Origin: Macrocystis pyrifera
Taxonomy: Eukaryota; Sar; Phaeophyceae; Laminariales; Laminariaceae
Assembly: GCA_031763025.1 (NCBI GenBank)
Contig: JASSKH010000031.1
Coordinates: 1,054,001-1,118,000, forward strand
Direction of reading: 5' to 3'
DNA length: 64,000 bases
Position numbers and translations under genes: made by a program. A model generated the notes under the pieces. That model saw only the letters and a list, made by a program, of their open reading frames with translations. It was not told the DNA's origin and did not search any database. Below, one piece after another: positions 43,790-57,207 of this stretch (position 1 is its first letter; every line of letters begins with the position of its first letter).

Positions 43790-45453
43790 CGTCTACGCGT
43801 TCTTCTGTACTTCTCTTTGTATGTACTATTAATAAACAGACGAGTTAGCCGCGGTCTAAATCGAACGAAAGGGAAGAAGGCACTCATAACGTGGAGTGTT
43901 ACAAGCGTCCGGGATAAATTAATTCAACTATTTCCTAGGTTATAGGGTTTCTATTAGGAGCAAAAAAAAAAAAAAAAAAAACGGTCCCACTACGTAAACA
44001 AAATGTAAAAACATGGTACACCAGTGTATTTTTGCCAGTTTACGGTACAAAAAAAATCAAACCAGGAAATCAGAGTACATCGAACCCAAGTTAGATGACG
44101 TTTTCTTTCGCGGTACACTGTTTTCTGGAGAAATTTCATTGTCCGCCCGAATCACAAAAATCACAACAAACGGTACACCAGTGTATTTTTGCCAGTTTAC
44201 GGTACAAGAAAATAAAACGAGGTAAACAGGGCACACCGAACCCAAGATATAGTACGTTTTCTGCCATGATATACCTTTTTCTGGCAAAATGTCAATGTCT
44301 GGTGTAGCTTATAATTACGAACAAAAAACGTTCGTGAATACCAACGATATTTCGTATTCATACGAATAGTCATGCGTGTCTTATATTTCTGAACAAATAC
44401 CCTCATCTGGCAAGATGCAAGATGTCTGGTGTAGCTTATAATTACGAACGAAAACGTTCGCGAATACACGCGATATCTCGTAGTCATACGAATAGTCATG
44501 CGTATCTTATATTTCTGAACAAATCGGATAAGAAAAATACCAAAAACGGACGAAAGCGACGAAAATCGTGAAGAATCGGCAAAAAAAAAAAAAAAACGAA
44601 AGTTAAGAAAAGCCAAATAAATAAATAAAATTATCGACCAAAATTCCCCAAAAAAATGAAAATGATAAAAACTGAGCGAGATATTCGCGAAAAAAAAAAC
44701 GGATAACGAGATAAAACGCAAAATTGAGGTAAACATCGTGAATTCTTCGAAGATCAACATGCAAGCGGTGCTTTACGTGCGCCCCCTTCTACAACCCATA
44801 CGAATAGTCAATCATAGCTTATATTTCTGAACAACTACCTCATGAATGAGAAAAATACCAAAACAGGAAAAAAACGAGGAAAAACGTTAAGAATCGGCAA
44901 AAAAAACGAAAACGAAAGGAGCCTAAAACTGGAAAAAAATGATCGATCAAAACTTCAATAAAAAATACGAAAATATTCAAGACAGAGAGAGATGATCGCG
45001 AAAAAAAAAAACGGATAAAAACGATGAAAAAATCACAAAAATGGGGTAAACACAATGAACTCTTCGAAAACGAGTATGCAAGCAGTGCTTTACGTGCGTC
45101 CCCTTCTATAACTCCGGACCATACTGCTGTACTGCGAGCTCGCATACGAACAATCACAAAAACAAGACGAGACTCTACGGGAAAACGTTAAGAATCGGTA
45201 AAAACGCGAAATGTATACGAAAACGAAAAAAAAAAGGTGACTAAATCGAAAAATCGATCGACCTAAACCCCGAATAGATTCAAGGCTTATCACGGTATTT
45301 CGGCGGGACGGTAACGACGGTAACGGCGGGACGGGATGGGACGGGACGGTAAAATTGCCGTCAAAATTGTCCCGCCGTCCCGTCCCGCCGACAAAATCCC
45401 TGACCGCCGTTACTTACCTTCCCGTCCCGCCGATAAAATCTCTCCCGTTGGAA

Positions 45454-45672
45454 ATTACCGTCCCGTCCCGCCGTGACACCGAAAAATTACCGTCCCGTCC
45501 CGCCGTGACAGCGACAAATTACCGTCCCGTCCCGCCGTGACACCGACAAATTACCGTCCCGTCCCGCCGTGACACCGACAAATTACCGTCCCGTCCCGCC
45601 GTGGGCACCGACAAATTACCGTCCCGTCCCGCCGTGACACCGACAAATTACCGTCCCGTCCCGCCGTGACAC
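45454..45672 (+). repeat. 32-bp tandem array CCGTCCCGTCCCGCCG...
   Basis: About seven direct copies of 32 bases (CCGTCCCGTCCCGCCGTGAC then ACCGACAAATTA) with no spacers; two to three copies in the left arm. Confidence 0.9.
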
Positions 45673-46089
45673 AGCCTCCGGCGGATATAACTTGCCTCTT
45701 CCCTACAAGATGCATTCGTGGTCGTCTGTTCCCATCCATATCCGCCCCGAACTACGAAATTGTCGTCGCAGACAAACAAACATTGTCTCACCTATTATTC
45801 TACCACCTTTTGGGGGACAAACTACTTGGAATTAGTGTTGGAACATTTATACAGCGTGGTACGCGGCTGTCTGGATAAGCACCAGAGATACCTCTCACTA
45901 GAGACTAATAGAGGGCCTCTACCCTTTTCCCTGTTGTGATGGGAGTTCCGGCATGTATGTGGGCCTCACTCCGATAGTCGCCAATGAACCTTGAACAAAC
46001 ACGCCTTCATCTCAGGTCGTGTAGCCCCCACTAGAGAGATCTGTATCGAGAACTAAGAAGCATGAAAGACTGATTTTTCAACTACTACC

Positions 46090-46605
<516 letters not shown>

Positions 46606-46859
46606 ACCACTATTAGTACAGTACTACTGCCCCGCCGGATAGTGACTTTAATGGTTCCTCTGCTTCTCCTAACGCAAGTATCTTTAGAAAGCCCCCAGCA
46701 GTTTTGACACCTTGGCCCTTTTCTTCATCTTGAACATTTCAGTAGAAAGACCGCGAGAGCCCCACAAGAGACACGGTCGGCCTTCCATTTTCGACGAAAG
46801 GAGCAACTCGGGAGCGGTATACTGAAATTAGTGCGGACGGCAAACACGTGTGATACCTG

Positions 46860-47362
46860 GCATGTGACCTGTTTTAGTTGAAGTCTCGTACCGTGCACCC
46901 CCCCTATTCACTACTTGAGCTGCGTAGACAACCACGGTACCATTTTTTGTTTGTGTTACGGTTACCACGGCTGGCGATCGACTGAGATCATTACTGCGAG
47001 GGGAGAACCTTAACTCTGTATGAGGGGGAGGATCGTATCATGTAGTGTGTATATGGTAAGGCACACACGAGGCAGTTCTGTATTAAACCCATTGCTGTCC
47101 CTGGACGTGGCCACACCAGAAAATAAATCAATTTATTGACGCTGTCATCCATATGCAAGAAAATCAGCCTCACAAGCGGTCCTTAGTAGGTTGCAGCTCA
47201 CCCTTCATGTGGCTCGCCGAACACTTCACGGCGCTTCGCGCTTGGTGCAAGCAATGTCTGTTTGGTGGATGAAAGCCCGACGTGCTCCATCCCAGCATTG
47301 TAGGGATGCGAGGGTCTATGGTCATACGACTACGGCCATGCATGATAATGAGTACACCCATC
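46860..47362 (+). mobile_element. S1 SINE-like repeat, right outer arm
   Basis: Mirror of 20475-20985. The 3' end is CGACTACGGCCATGCATGAT then AATGAGTACACCC, five bases before the truncated LINE begins. Confidence 0.8.
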
Positions 47363-47366
47363 TTGG

Positions 47367-49440
47367 TCAGAAAGGGAAAACAGTGGTTTAGAAGGGTTAC
47401 AGAGAGAGTTCACAAGGGAAGAAGCTAAAAAGTGTGTAGCTAAACGTAAGTATAGAAAGGTAGGAGGGGCAGAGCAAATAAATAATGAATTGGGGAAGTA
47501 GGGGAGAGAAGGAATGTTTACCATGATAGTTTTGGTGTAACAGGGTATGGAAAAACGAGAACGCACCTAGGATGTGGAAAGAAGGAGTAGTATAATGCTA
47601 CAGTAAACTTACTTAACGGAAATGAAGCTGATCCGCGGAAATATATATGAATAGCACTATTATGCACAGTAGATAAACAGTTTGTATGATTTTGAACTGT
47701 AGGACGGGAACAATGACGGAGAAGGAAGGCAAAATGAGCGAAGGGCAAGCAGGGTTTACCGTAGCTACGTTGACCATGTGTACACATTAAGTAAGATAAT
47801 CCAGGGTAGGGAAGACACGGGACTAACAACGCACTGACTATCTCTAGGCGTACAGGAGGCCTACGGCACAGTACGGAGAAATGGATTGTGGAAACGTTGT
47901 GGGAAATAAGGATCAGAGGAAAGGTCTGGAGAATGGTGAAAAATATGACAGAATGTGCGAGAAGTGCTGTGGTGCTGGACGGGGAAATATCGAACCATAT
48001 GGACATTTTACAAGGCGTTGCACTGGGATGTACGTTACCACCTTATATATTCAAATTATATATATATCAACGACGTGATAGTAGCAGTCGGCGCAGCAAA
48101 GCAGGGAGAAACAGTGGGGGAATACGGTGTCGGGATTGATGTTCGCGGAGGACTTCGTGGGGATATCAGAAACACCCGAAGGATTGCAGAAACTAATAGA
48201 GAAGGCGCTAGAATGCACTAGGAAATGGAGGGTGACGGCGAACGCCAGGAAATGCGCAGAAGTTGTATGTGACGAAGATGAGGTGAACCCGGTAAACTTC
48301 AGTTGGAAGTGGGAAGGAGATGAATTACCGATCGTAGATCAGTATACGTACCTTGGCGTCAAGATCTGAAAATACTTCTCTGGGATACACACATGGCAAA
48401 AGTAATAGAAAAGGGCTAAACACATGTAGGCAAGATGGGTACGATCCTTACAGACTCGCACCTTGACACTAGGATCAAGAGATGCATCCTGATGAATGTG
48501 AATGTACCAACACTAGAATATGCAGAAGCATGGGAAGGGAACGCGGAGTTCGTAAAACAGTTGGAAACAGCACACATGGCAGCAACTGAAAAGTACCAAG
48601 ATGGTCAAGTCGACGAGTAAAACAGTAACAAGAGCAGAATTGAGAATGTATCCACTCAAGACAAATAGAGACCTGATAATGTTGAAATGGCAATAGAAAG
48701 TAAGGAATATGCCTAAAAAGAGGTCGCCAGCAATATTTGATAGGAGCTGAACGGGAGAGCGAAACCAAAGGGCGAACTGGAATAGTGTGGGATAACGTAG
48801 TTTAGAAAGTATGGAAGGATGTAGGAGGAAACTAAGAATAGATGATGCCCGCCCAGACGTTTGGGAGGTACAAGGTAGGAGTAGAAGAGAGGATACGAAG
48901 CAAGCAAAAGCTAGCGCTAAGAAACAAGGTGAAATCGAAGAAGCACTCAGAGATAAACGGGGGGTTAAGCGAGGGGATAGGAAATAAATCCTATTTGCAC
49001 GGCCCAACGGACTTCGCGAAAACGCTGAAACTGCGATTTCGTGTAGGAGGCCTGGATCTGCCAGAAAGAATAAAGAGGTACACCAGTAGCCGGGAGGAGG
49101 AAGTAGATGCACAGGTGTGCCCGTGTGGCAAAGCAACAGAGAATCTAACTCACGTAAGAACGGGATGTGGTAAAAGAGGAGATGAGGGAATTAGACGAAT
49201 GTGACATGGAGAAGTTTGATACACCGAATAGCAGCGAGAAAACGATCGCTATCCTAGGGCGGCGAAACAGGAAGGGGATAAGACTAGCAAACTTTCTATG
49301 TGATATATGGAAACGACGTAATGAGCGCCCAAATGTCGGAGGTGTCTTTATTAGGAGCAGGAACGGTGCTCCGTCTCGAAAGGGATGCGCGGTCAATGAT
49401 CTGATGGCTAAGGCAAGCAACAAGTGCGTACGCCCCCCCC
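47367..49440 (+). mobile_element. LINE, 5'-truncated, decayed; right outer arm
   Basis: Mirror of 18411-20473. Carries SGLMFAEDFVGISETPEG (FAED at 48142-48153), TRKWRVTANARKCAEVV, FSWKWEGDELPIVD, QYTYLGVKI and then VCPCGKATENLTHV near 49115. Ends GGCAAGCAACAAGTGCGTAC followed by C-runs. Multiple frame breaks; inactive. Confidence 0.87.
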
Positions 49441-49530
49441 CCCCCCTCCCAATTCGCCCACCTTACCTACCCCCCCTCCCGACCAGCATCTCCCCAACCC
49501 AACCCAACCCAACCCCAGCCAACGTTTTTC
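49436..49530 (+). repeat. C-runs and CCCAA repeats after the LINE 3' end
   Basis: Mirror of 18298-18410, with CCCAACCCAACCCAACCC. Confidence 0.8.
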
Positions 49531-50524
49531 CTCACCGCACCCAGCCCTCTCGTCATCATACACAGGACGGAAATATCGGCATCGTCAATCATTCTTGCCC
49601 AGAAAATTATTCACTGTATTCAATCAATCAATCTACCGTCAGATATATTTGCAAGGACTACTTACTGTTTTACTAAAACTGCACCACCCGGAATAACCTC
49701 ATGAACCACAGCACGACTCTCAATGGAGCATACATGACTTTCTGGCTAGCCGCTGCTATCGATAGCTACAACAACACGCGACCAAACGCTCTCAGATGAT
49801 TAGGAGGGGCAAAACTCAACAAGACAAACACATTACAATAATAGCAGATTGTCACACAACACATTACACCAATAGCAGCTTGAGAATCCGTTTTAGAAGA
49901 GAGCGAAGGGCCCCTGCCTACAGTAGTGTTACTACTGCTGATAAATGCTAACTCAGGCCGGCTGGTAGACACTTTCCTCACTCCAGCAACACAGTAAAAC
50001 AGCCATAATTGACGCGATCAGACAGACAGACAAGAAAGCCTGTTCCCCCTACCTGTCGGTGTGATGGACTATAGACCGCTACGCTCGACTCCTGACCGGC
50101 TGGCACGCTCCGCTACTGACGGATACATTCGACAAACGATCGACACGCTCGGCTGCTGACCGGTTATACGCTTGATTAAGGACGGATTCACTCGACTACC
50201 GATCAATGTCAATGTGCGTGGTCTGAAAACAACCACGACCCGAACCAGAAGACCGCAGCGTCACTGGAACCCCATATTCGGTAACTTTCCCTAAAGACTC
50301 ACCGACCAATATGCTCGAATTTTAACTACCGATACGCTTGACTACTGACCGAAACGCTTGACTGCAGACGCGCTGAACTTGCGATTGACACGCTCGATTT
50401 GACGACCGACGGTGCTTGACTGCTGACTGACATGATTAACTACAGATGCACACGCTCGGCTACACCCCGATGCGTCCTGTGCTGTGTACTTGTGTACCAT
50501 GTCCTCATGACTATCGCCATTCAC

Positions 50525-51130
50525 GACAATCGTCATCATCGATTACGGGTTCGTCATCATCATTCATGGTGATCGCCACCACCAATCATGAATATCGTCA
50601 TCATCAATCATGGTGATCGCCACCACCAATCATGAATATCGTCATCATCAATCATGGTGATCGCCACCACCAATCATGAATATCGTCATCATCAATCATG
50701 GTGATCGCCACCACCAATCATGAATATCGTCGTCAATCATGGTGACCGCCACCACCAATCATGAATACCGTCACCATCAATCATGGTGATCGCCACCACC
50801 AATCATGAATATCGTCATCATCAATCCTGGTGATCGCCACCACCAATCATGAATATCGTCATCATCAATCATGGTGATCGCCACCACCAATCATGAATAT
50901 CGTCATCAATCATGGTGATCGCCACCACCAATCATGAATATCGTCATCATCAATCATGGTGATCGCCACCACCAATCATGAATATCGTCATCATCAATCA
51001 TGGTGATCGCCACCACCAATCATGAATATCGTCATCATCAATCATGGTGATTGCCACCACCAATCATGAATACCGTCACCATCAATCATGGTGATCGCCA
51101 CCACCAATCATGAATATCGTCATCAATCAC
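50525..51130 (-). repeat. 44-bp tandem array, right arm
   Basis: About 14 units, mirror of 16741-17275, with GGTGATCGCCACCACCAATC as the constant part; unit number differs between arms. Confidence 0.9.
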
Positions 51131-51513
51131 TACCATACGCGTACCGACAGCACAATTCAAAACACGAACGAACAACCGCGCAACCAATCGGCCAGGAAAA
51201 AGAAAGATCATCTCTGGAGATCGTTCGGGGAACCAATCCGGAGATATTCCGAGAGACTATCCCGGGGACCGGAACCCCGTCCGAGCGCAGGCCGTCAACC
51301 CCCACCTCTGTCACGGCGCCACCTTCTCAATTCGAACACGAACAATACCGACTGACGGCCTTAGCTTTCCGCAGTAACTATTTCGCGTCAAAGAGAAACG
51401 TTACAAGTACCTGGTACAGAAAATCGTCGGCAATACCACCCCCGAAAGCACCACGTTTCCCACGCGTCCACGCCGGTATCTACCCCCCACTCTCCCCCCA
51501 TTGCTCCAACTAA
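51088..51513 (+). CDS. 141-residue ORF, mirror copy; doubtful gene
   Basis: Counterpart of 16358-16783 with the same length and stop and a few amino-acid differences. Includes VTSTWYRKSSAIPPPKAPR and the DNA palindrome GTACCTGGTAC (51407-51417). No domain recognised. An open frame in both arms is expected by descent and is weak evidence for a gene. Confidence 0.25.
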   Translation: MVIATTNHEYRHQSLPYAYRQHNSKHERTTAQPIGQEKERSSLEIVRGTNPEIFRETIPGTGTPSERRPSTPTSVTAPPSQFEHEQYRLTALAFRSNYFASKRNVTSTWYRKSSAIPPPKAPRFPRVHAGIYPPLSPHCSN

Positions 51514-52529
51514 CTGTTTCTGCCTGAACAATACACTAACACACTAATGAAGGAATAAAAGAAGGAAAGGACTGGAGGAAGAAAGGAAGGAAGCGAAACC
51601 AACTACAGTAGTGTGCCCGCACTGCCGCACCACACCGCACCTCACCACACCGCCGAGCACTCCCCCAAGAACGAAACAGAAAGCCACACACAACGCAGAC
51701 CAGCACGCACAGAAACCGCTCGCGATCGGGCCGAGAGCCATCTGCTCCTCACCAACACCGATGCAGCGCAGCAAAGGTCGGGTATACAAATCAGTCCCCC
51801 CTCCCCCTTCCCCCGATATTCCCCGACCTTTTCAAGTTTACCGTTTAATGCCTTCTACCCTGACGTCCTCCCTTGCCCGTCGCGGCTACACCCCCCCCCC
51901 CCCCCCCCCCAAAGGGTATAGCACTCCCAGCCCATCGAGGAGGCCGTGAGGGAACTCCCCTCCCCCCCTCAATTTCAGGAGGCGTTTTTTTGCCGACGAA
52001 GAAAAAGTTCAAGACTGACCGCCTGCGCCGTCTGTTTCTTCTTTGACGACCGAGGCCTCGTAAGCTCGCTCCGATTACTACGCCCCCCGTCCCATCCTGT
52101 ATCATCCCGTTCCATCACAGTATGTCCCATCCCGTAACATTTTATCCCGTCCAGTCCAATCCGATCCCGTCCCACCCGCCTCATCCGGTCCCACCCTTTA
52201 CCGTATCGTCCCCTACCATACGGTGACGCACCACACCGTAGAGTGCTTTGTACTGCACAAGACTACCTTCTTGTTGAAGAGGACAAAAAACACACACACC
52301 CACGGCGGCGGTATAGCCCAAGACAGTCAACACAGCCAGCAAGCTAAAGAACGATAACCCTGACCGATAGCTAGCTTACAGCTGCACTGAACCTCGCCTA
52401 CGATGCCCCTACCGATGCCCCACTTTTTCAGCTCGAGGACAGGCAACTGAAATAGCTAGCACCGCACCGTAGGTTACTGTTGCATCTTCACCAGCACCTT
52501 TGGCTCTCCCGCCGTTGCAGCCCTGCCCC

Positions 52530-53180
52530 ATTCGCCCACCCGCCCAGTTGCGACCCACGCTACTTCACGCCATACGCCACACCACCGTGAAAGCTACGCA
52601 CCACGCCACCCACACTACACGACGTTGCACGCTACGCTACACGCTACGCACCATGCCCACCGCGCAACACCCCACGCCACGCTACCCGACGTTTCACGCT
52701 GCGGTGCGCCACGCTGCACGCCACGTGCCCCGCAAGCCACACTACGCTTCACAACGTTGCACGCTACGCTACGCCACGTTACACGACGTTTCATACTACG
52801 GTACGCCACGCTGCACGGCAGGCTGCTACCGCTGCTGCTGCTGCTGCGAGGAGCCAGATTTCTGGTTGCTACGGCTACTACTGCTAGGCTCTAGGTTTCC
52901 GGTTGGTACCTACCGCTGCTGCTGCTAAAGCGCTAGGTTTCCGGGTGCTACCGACTGCTACCTACCGCTGTTGCTGCTCAACGACAGGCTGCACCAGGCT
53001 ACGTGACGCTGCACGCTACGCAACGCTGCACGCTACGCAACGCTGCACGCCACGCTGCGCCACGCTGCATGCTACACCATGCCGCACGCTACACGACGTT
53101 GTACGCTACGCGACGCTGCACGTTACGCAACGCTGCACGCGCGGCTGCCTATTGCTTCTGCTGCTGCTGTTGCTTTAATA
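52530..53180 (+). repeat. ACGCTACGC minisatellite with CTG runs, expanded
   Basis: Mirror of 15055-15340 but roughly double length, with extra GCTACCGCTGCTGCTGCTGC blocks (about 52826-52990). Confidence 0.85.
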
Positions 53181-53535
53181 GGCGCGTCGGCATATGCCGG
53201 GGGAGGTCGCGCGCTCTCCTACCGGTAAGATCTGGAGAGGTAGAAGTTACACCCCGCCGTCTTTCGACGCCCGCCGTGGCCATGCCAGCGGAGGGGTCCC
53301 GGCTCATCTCCCCCGATCGCGGCGGCCGCGGCAGTAGGAACTACAGGTAGTAATAGCTTAGAGACTAATCTACCGTAGTTGGCTGCAAGACAAGTAGAGC
53401 CGAGAAGTAAATCAAATCGCAGGAGGAAGGGATAAAGAACCGACTATGACCCTTTTCAAGCAATAGCAACACCGACCATGGCCCTCGTCGTCATCATCAC
53501 TGTCGTCTAGTCGTGAATACACATACCCCCCCACA

Positions 53536-53575
53536 CGTACGACTACGGCCATGCAAGATATCGAGTACCCCGCCC
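53536..53575 (+). mobile_element. S1 3'-end fragment
   Basis: CGACTACGGCCATGCAAGAT then ATCGAGTACCCCGCC, with a C-rich tail. Confidence 0.7.
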
Positions 53576-53879
53576 CGCCCGCCGCCCTGCCCCTATTCGC
53601 GTGAAAGTAGTCAAAACATTATTTCCCCTCTCCTTACAGCCTTAAACCCGTTAACGATTGCTCCCGATGGTAGTGGACACGCTTCACAACACACGTTCAA
53701 GTACTGCGCCCAACCTAAGGGAAGAATGTGACCATAGGTGAGCGACATACGATGTAATACTAAAGATAGAGTGGGGAAAAATCCACCAAAAAAGCAGTAA
53801 GGGTAACTTCGCCAAGCATGCTTTCCCATAATCCCCAAGCAGCTGGTTTCGGATAAACAAGTCCACCACAACAACCTAT
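53576..53879. other. No gene recognised
   Basis: Unique-looking DNA between the S1 tail and the pyrimidine tract. The ORF 53611-54126 (-) runs into low-complexity sequence and has no other support. Confidence 0.4.
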
Positions 53880-54350
53880 CCATCCTTCTTTCCTCCCTCT
53901 CTCCCACCCCTTTAGCTATATCTTGTTGTTTATCTCCCCCTGCTCCCCGCCCCCATCCCTCCCTTCTTCTCCCGCCCCGCCGCTCTTCCTCGCCCGCTCT
54001 TCCCTCCTTGCCTCCCCCCCCCCTCTCAAACCTCCCTCCGTTTCTCACATTCAACCTATCCACCACCCCGCAGAGTCGAAGCAACACAAAACCCTTTTTC
54101 GGCCACACACGCCTGCCGCACCGCATTCAACACCGCCCGTGCCTTCCTTCGCGCCATCCGCACCTCCCCCCTCATCCTTTGCCCTCCCTCCATCCCTCCC
54201 CGCCTTCCTCCACATATATCTCACCCCCTGTTCTCCATATATACCCCCCCTCCTCCCCTTCCCTCCCTCCCTCCCTCAGTCCAACCCCTCCCCCCTCATT
54301 CCCTCCACCCCGCCCCTGCCTCGCTCTCATTCTACCCCCACACCCCCCCG
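53880..54350 (+). repeat. Pyrimidine-rich tract
   Basis: Mostly C/T (CCTCCCTCC, CTTCCC), lying outside the right arm as the purine tract 14484-14760 lies outside the left arm. Confidence 0.75.
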
Positions 54351-54793
54351 AGGCAAGAGTCGAAAACAAACACCCCATGAGCCGCACAAATAGCCGATTC
54401 TGGCTTCGTTCCCGCTGCCGGTCTGGATGGTCCTCTGTCAAATGATGGGAGCAAAATAAACGGGCTAAACGACCCGATTCAAAGCTCCATTCGCACCGCT
54501 ACCCGAGCCTCGCGAGTTTCCGCCGCCAGCAAGCTCGATGATACGGTTGCTCAAGATAGTGTCTTCCACGGACTCCAATGCCTGGGATTGGGAGAAGTTG
54601 TCCTGAGAGCGAATCCAATCGGCGTAGTCATCTTCAACGGGGGGAGGTCTGGCCCAAGCGAATCGAAAAAAAAAACAGCAGAGGTGGGGGGAGAGAGAGA
54701 GAGAGAGCGCGAGCGGGGCATCGAATTGGAACACGCAGAGAGGCACTGTAGGTAGGGGACGGAAGGAATACAACCAGAGGTATGGAGGAGGGA
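54351..54793. other. No gene recognised
   Basis: Includes a short (GA)n run near 54692-54706. Small ORFs on the - strand (54465-54900) run through this run and are not supported. Confidence 0.4.
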
Positions 54794-55010
54794 AGGGTAC
54801 TCATTTGCAGCTTGCCTTGGTTGTTTGTCCATTGATCGCGCATCCCGTTCGAGACCGGTGCACCGTTCCTACTTACTCCTGATAGAGATACCTCCAGCAT
54901 TTGGAGCGCTAATTCCTTTTTTTCCCATGTATTACATAAAACACGCTTTGCTTATCTTATCCCGGTCTTGTTTCGCCTTTTGTTACCACCGTATATCTCC
55001 TAGGATATCA
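54794..55010 (-). mobile_element. LINE 3'-end fragment
   Basis: On the - strand it matches the last 210 bases of the LINE (CCTAGGAGATATA, then AGGCAAGCTGCAAATGAGTA) and ends GAGTACCCTTCCCTCC, so the C-tail has decayed. Confidence 0.8.
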
Positions 55011-55574
55011 GAATCAGGGGATTGGGGGGGTACTGAACCGAGACAAGGTCAAACGTAGGAGGGATATCGAACCAAAAACATAGTCCGAGAATATTCTGAG
55101 AATAATCAGAGGTGGGTAACAAATCTAAACATAATCAGAGATACTGTAGGCAGGGAGGGAGGAGGTATCGAATTGCAAAACAAAACAGAGGTTGGGGTGT
55201 GTAACGAATCAAAATTAAAATAGAGGTGAGGAGAGTGGGGTATAAAAAAAAACAGAGATCGATGGGGGGAGGGGGGGGGGGTCGGATCGAATGTAAGGCA
55301 TGCCTAAAGAACAATCTGCAGGAGAGGCTCGTATAAAGTGTCGCTTAAACTTGACGTCGAACCCCTGCAGATCGGTGTTTAGGCATACAATACTCGGTAA
55401 GCCTAATTATGTCCGACTCGATTCCACCTTCGAGGGGAACCCAATTCTTACCCCCAGCCAGCCCTACAGTAGTACAGTAGTACAATAGGCATACCTATTC
55501 ACCTCTACGAAAACTCATCTCGGAGGCGAACCCAACTCTCGAGTCCAACATTTTACGAACTGCACCCACGCCCC
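55011..55574. other. No gene recognised
   Basis: G-rich, purine-rich DNA (AGAGGTGGGTAAC-like words at about 55090-55260) and then unique sequence. No convincing exon. Confidence 0.4.
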
Positions 55575-55900
55575 GTGGACACACTACTTGGAATTAAAGG
55601 GGACTTTTTCTTGCAGTATATACCAAAAAGGTCAAACACATGTGGAGTCGTAAAAGTGCAGGGTTGTTTGGAGTACCACGAGGACCAGCAATACTTGGAA
55701 TTCAAGCGGACAAGTTTCTGCAGTATGCACGACAAGGGTTACGTGACACTTGGATTCAAAGTGGAATATTTGTGGTACTACTCAAGGGAATAACAGTGCT
55801 TGCAAATGGCGTTTAGTGTTTTCCGCAGCATATACCACAGGGGATAGCAGCACATGGGATTGAAGTGTAGCATTTAATTCAGCACATACAAAAAGGCTGA
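55575..55900 (+). repeat. Imperfect 100-bp repeats around ACTTGGAATTAAAGGGGA
   Basis: ACTTGGAATT(A/C)AAG followed by a Cys/Leu-type stretch and GCAGTATATACCA recurs about every 90-100 bases (near 55587, 55693, 55750, 55840). A 72-codon ORF spans two units (55575-55793), but protein status is doubtful. Confidence 0.45.
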
Positions 55901-56030
55901 ACAGTAAGAAGTCGACCACTGGAAACCCGCCCCCGCCCCCCCTCCCCCCGCGGCAAACCAGCTCTAAGACAAAGCCGCCCCCTCACCCCCTTTGTAGACA
56001 TCCCTGCTCACCTCGGCATCCAAACGCCCC

Positions 56031-56246
56031 TCAGAGAGAGCATTGACGAAGCACCACGACGGTAACTTCTTCGATCGCCTCCTTCAACGATTCAAAGTGC
56101 CGGAAGCGGTAGTAGTGGTTCTCCAGGAGGTGTGCCATCGGGGACGGCTTCGCCTCACGCCGGTCGGAGAGGTAATCGTTGGCGGCATCGCAAACCGCCC
56201 GGCGGATGGCGTCGACTGTCACTCGGCCCGGCATTACCCCTTCCAC
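56031..56246 (-). CDS. Last coding exon of right gene
   Basis: The acceptor is ACCCACAG at the end of a CCCAA repeat tract. The exon opens in phase 0: VEGVMPGRVTVDAIRRAVCD, then NDYLSDRREAKPSPMAHLLE and NHYYRFRHFESLKEAIEEV, stopping at TGA (56031-56033). The composition is mixed and protein-like, probably helical. A GAG/GTGAGC donor-like site follows 19 bases after the stop (56011), so an alternative spliced 3' end in another frame (LSEGRLDAE) is possible. No family recognised. It joins in frame with the exon at 57106-57207. Confidence 0.6.
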   Translation of the reverse strand: MEGVMPGRVTVDAIRRAVCDAANDYLSDRREAKPSPMAHLLENHYYRFRHFESLKEAIEEVTVVVLRQCSL

Positions 56247-56450
56247 CTGTGGGTTGGGTTGGGTTCGGAGGGGTTGGGTTGGGTTGGGTTGGGTTGGGTT
56301 GGGGTGGGGTGGGGTGTGGTGAGGTGAGGCGAAGTGGGGTGGGGTGTGGCATGGGTTCGGTCGGGTGGGTGGGGTTGGAGTGGGGTGTGGGTTGGGTTGG
56401 ATTGGGAGGGATTGGTTTGGGGGGGTGGGGTGTGGGTTGGGTTGGATTGG
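56247..56450 (+). repeat. TTGGG/GGGTT tract (CCCAA on the gene strand)
   Basis: About 200 bases of GGGTTGGGTTGGGG repeats. On the - strand it forms the pyrimidine-rich stretch before the last exon of the right gene. Similar short tracts follow the LINE ends at 18300 and 49500. Confidence 0.85.
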
Positions 56451-57105
56451 TACAGTGTCCATGCGCTGATACAGTCTTAGCCTTTCATCTTTTGGTAACC
56501 TCCGATCAGCAGATTACGTATGCATAGATAGGCGATGCCGACCACGTCATGCGAGAATAATAGCAAGAAGGACAACGCTTCTCGAGCAGTCGCAGCCATC
56601 ACCAGCAACATCACCCCGACATCCGTCCAACACAAGCATCGCCACCAATCATACGACCACAACCACTGAACATTGCCACTACCGCAACCAGCAACACCAC
56701 TACCACCACCAACGTTTCTGGGAGAGCGAGCTTCGACCCCTTGCCTGGCCGCCCCCTGCACTGAAAATAGTATAGTATGGCCGAAAGAGGCCTCGAAGAA
56801 GCCTGCAATGACGGGTCTCCTCCATGTCAGGTATGTAGCATGTTTTCAACAGTGTATTTTGTGGGGTAAATACTGCAGTTAATACTATACGACTACCCGA
56901 AATGGTTGATACTCTACGAGTACCCGGGAGCACACCCAATTATGACCAAATCAACTATTAATAGCTTCCGTACTCGAAATGGTTGATTGGGTGAGGTACT
57001 ACAGTAGACTACTAGGGCTACTGGTGTGGCGCTCCTCATGGGAGCAACCTGATGAAAAAAATGGGTCATACCCCCCCTACCACATAGCAGCATGAGTCAG
57101 CTCAC

Positions 57106-57207
57106 CTCTGGCACCCTGGCCATAACCACCTCGTCGGGAGCGTCTACGACAACTTCGCGGATAGCCCTAGCCGGGATGACCGATTCGTCTTTCAGAAGGG
57201 ATGAACG
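57106..57207 (-). CDS. Internal exon of right gene, 34 codons
   Basis: Clear small exon: acceptor TGCTTTTCAG, donor GAG/GTGAGC, phase 0 at both ends. It encodes RSSLLKDESVIPARAIREVV and DAPDEVVMARVPE with no stop. The neighbouring intron DNA is full of stops, so coding status is well supported by the splice signals plus composition. Function unknown. Confidence 0.65.

Noticed and set aside
45454..45672. CRISPR-like regular repeats
   Set aside because: The 32-bp units are contiguous with no unique spacers, and the context is eukaryotic. The same applies to the 44-bp and 42-bp arrays.
56247..56450. Telomere sequence
   Set aside because: TTGGG units are irregular, interstitial and beside an exon; no terminal array.
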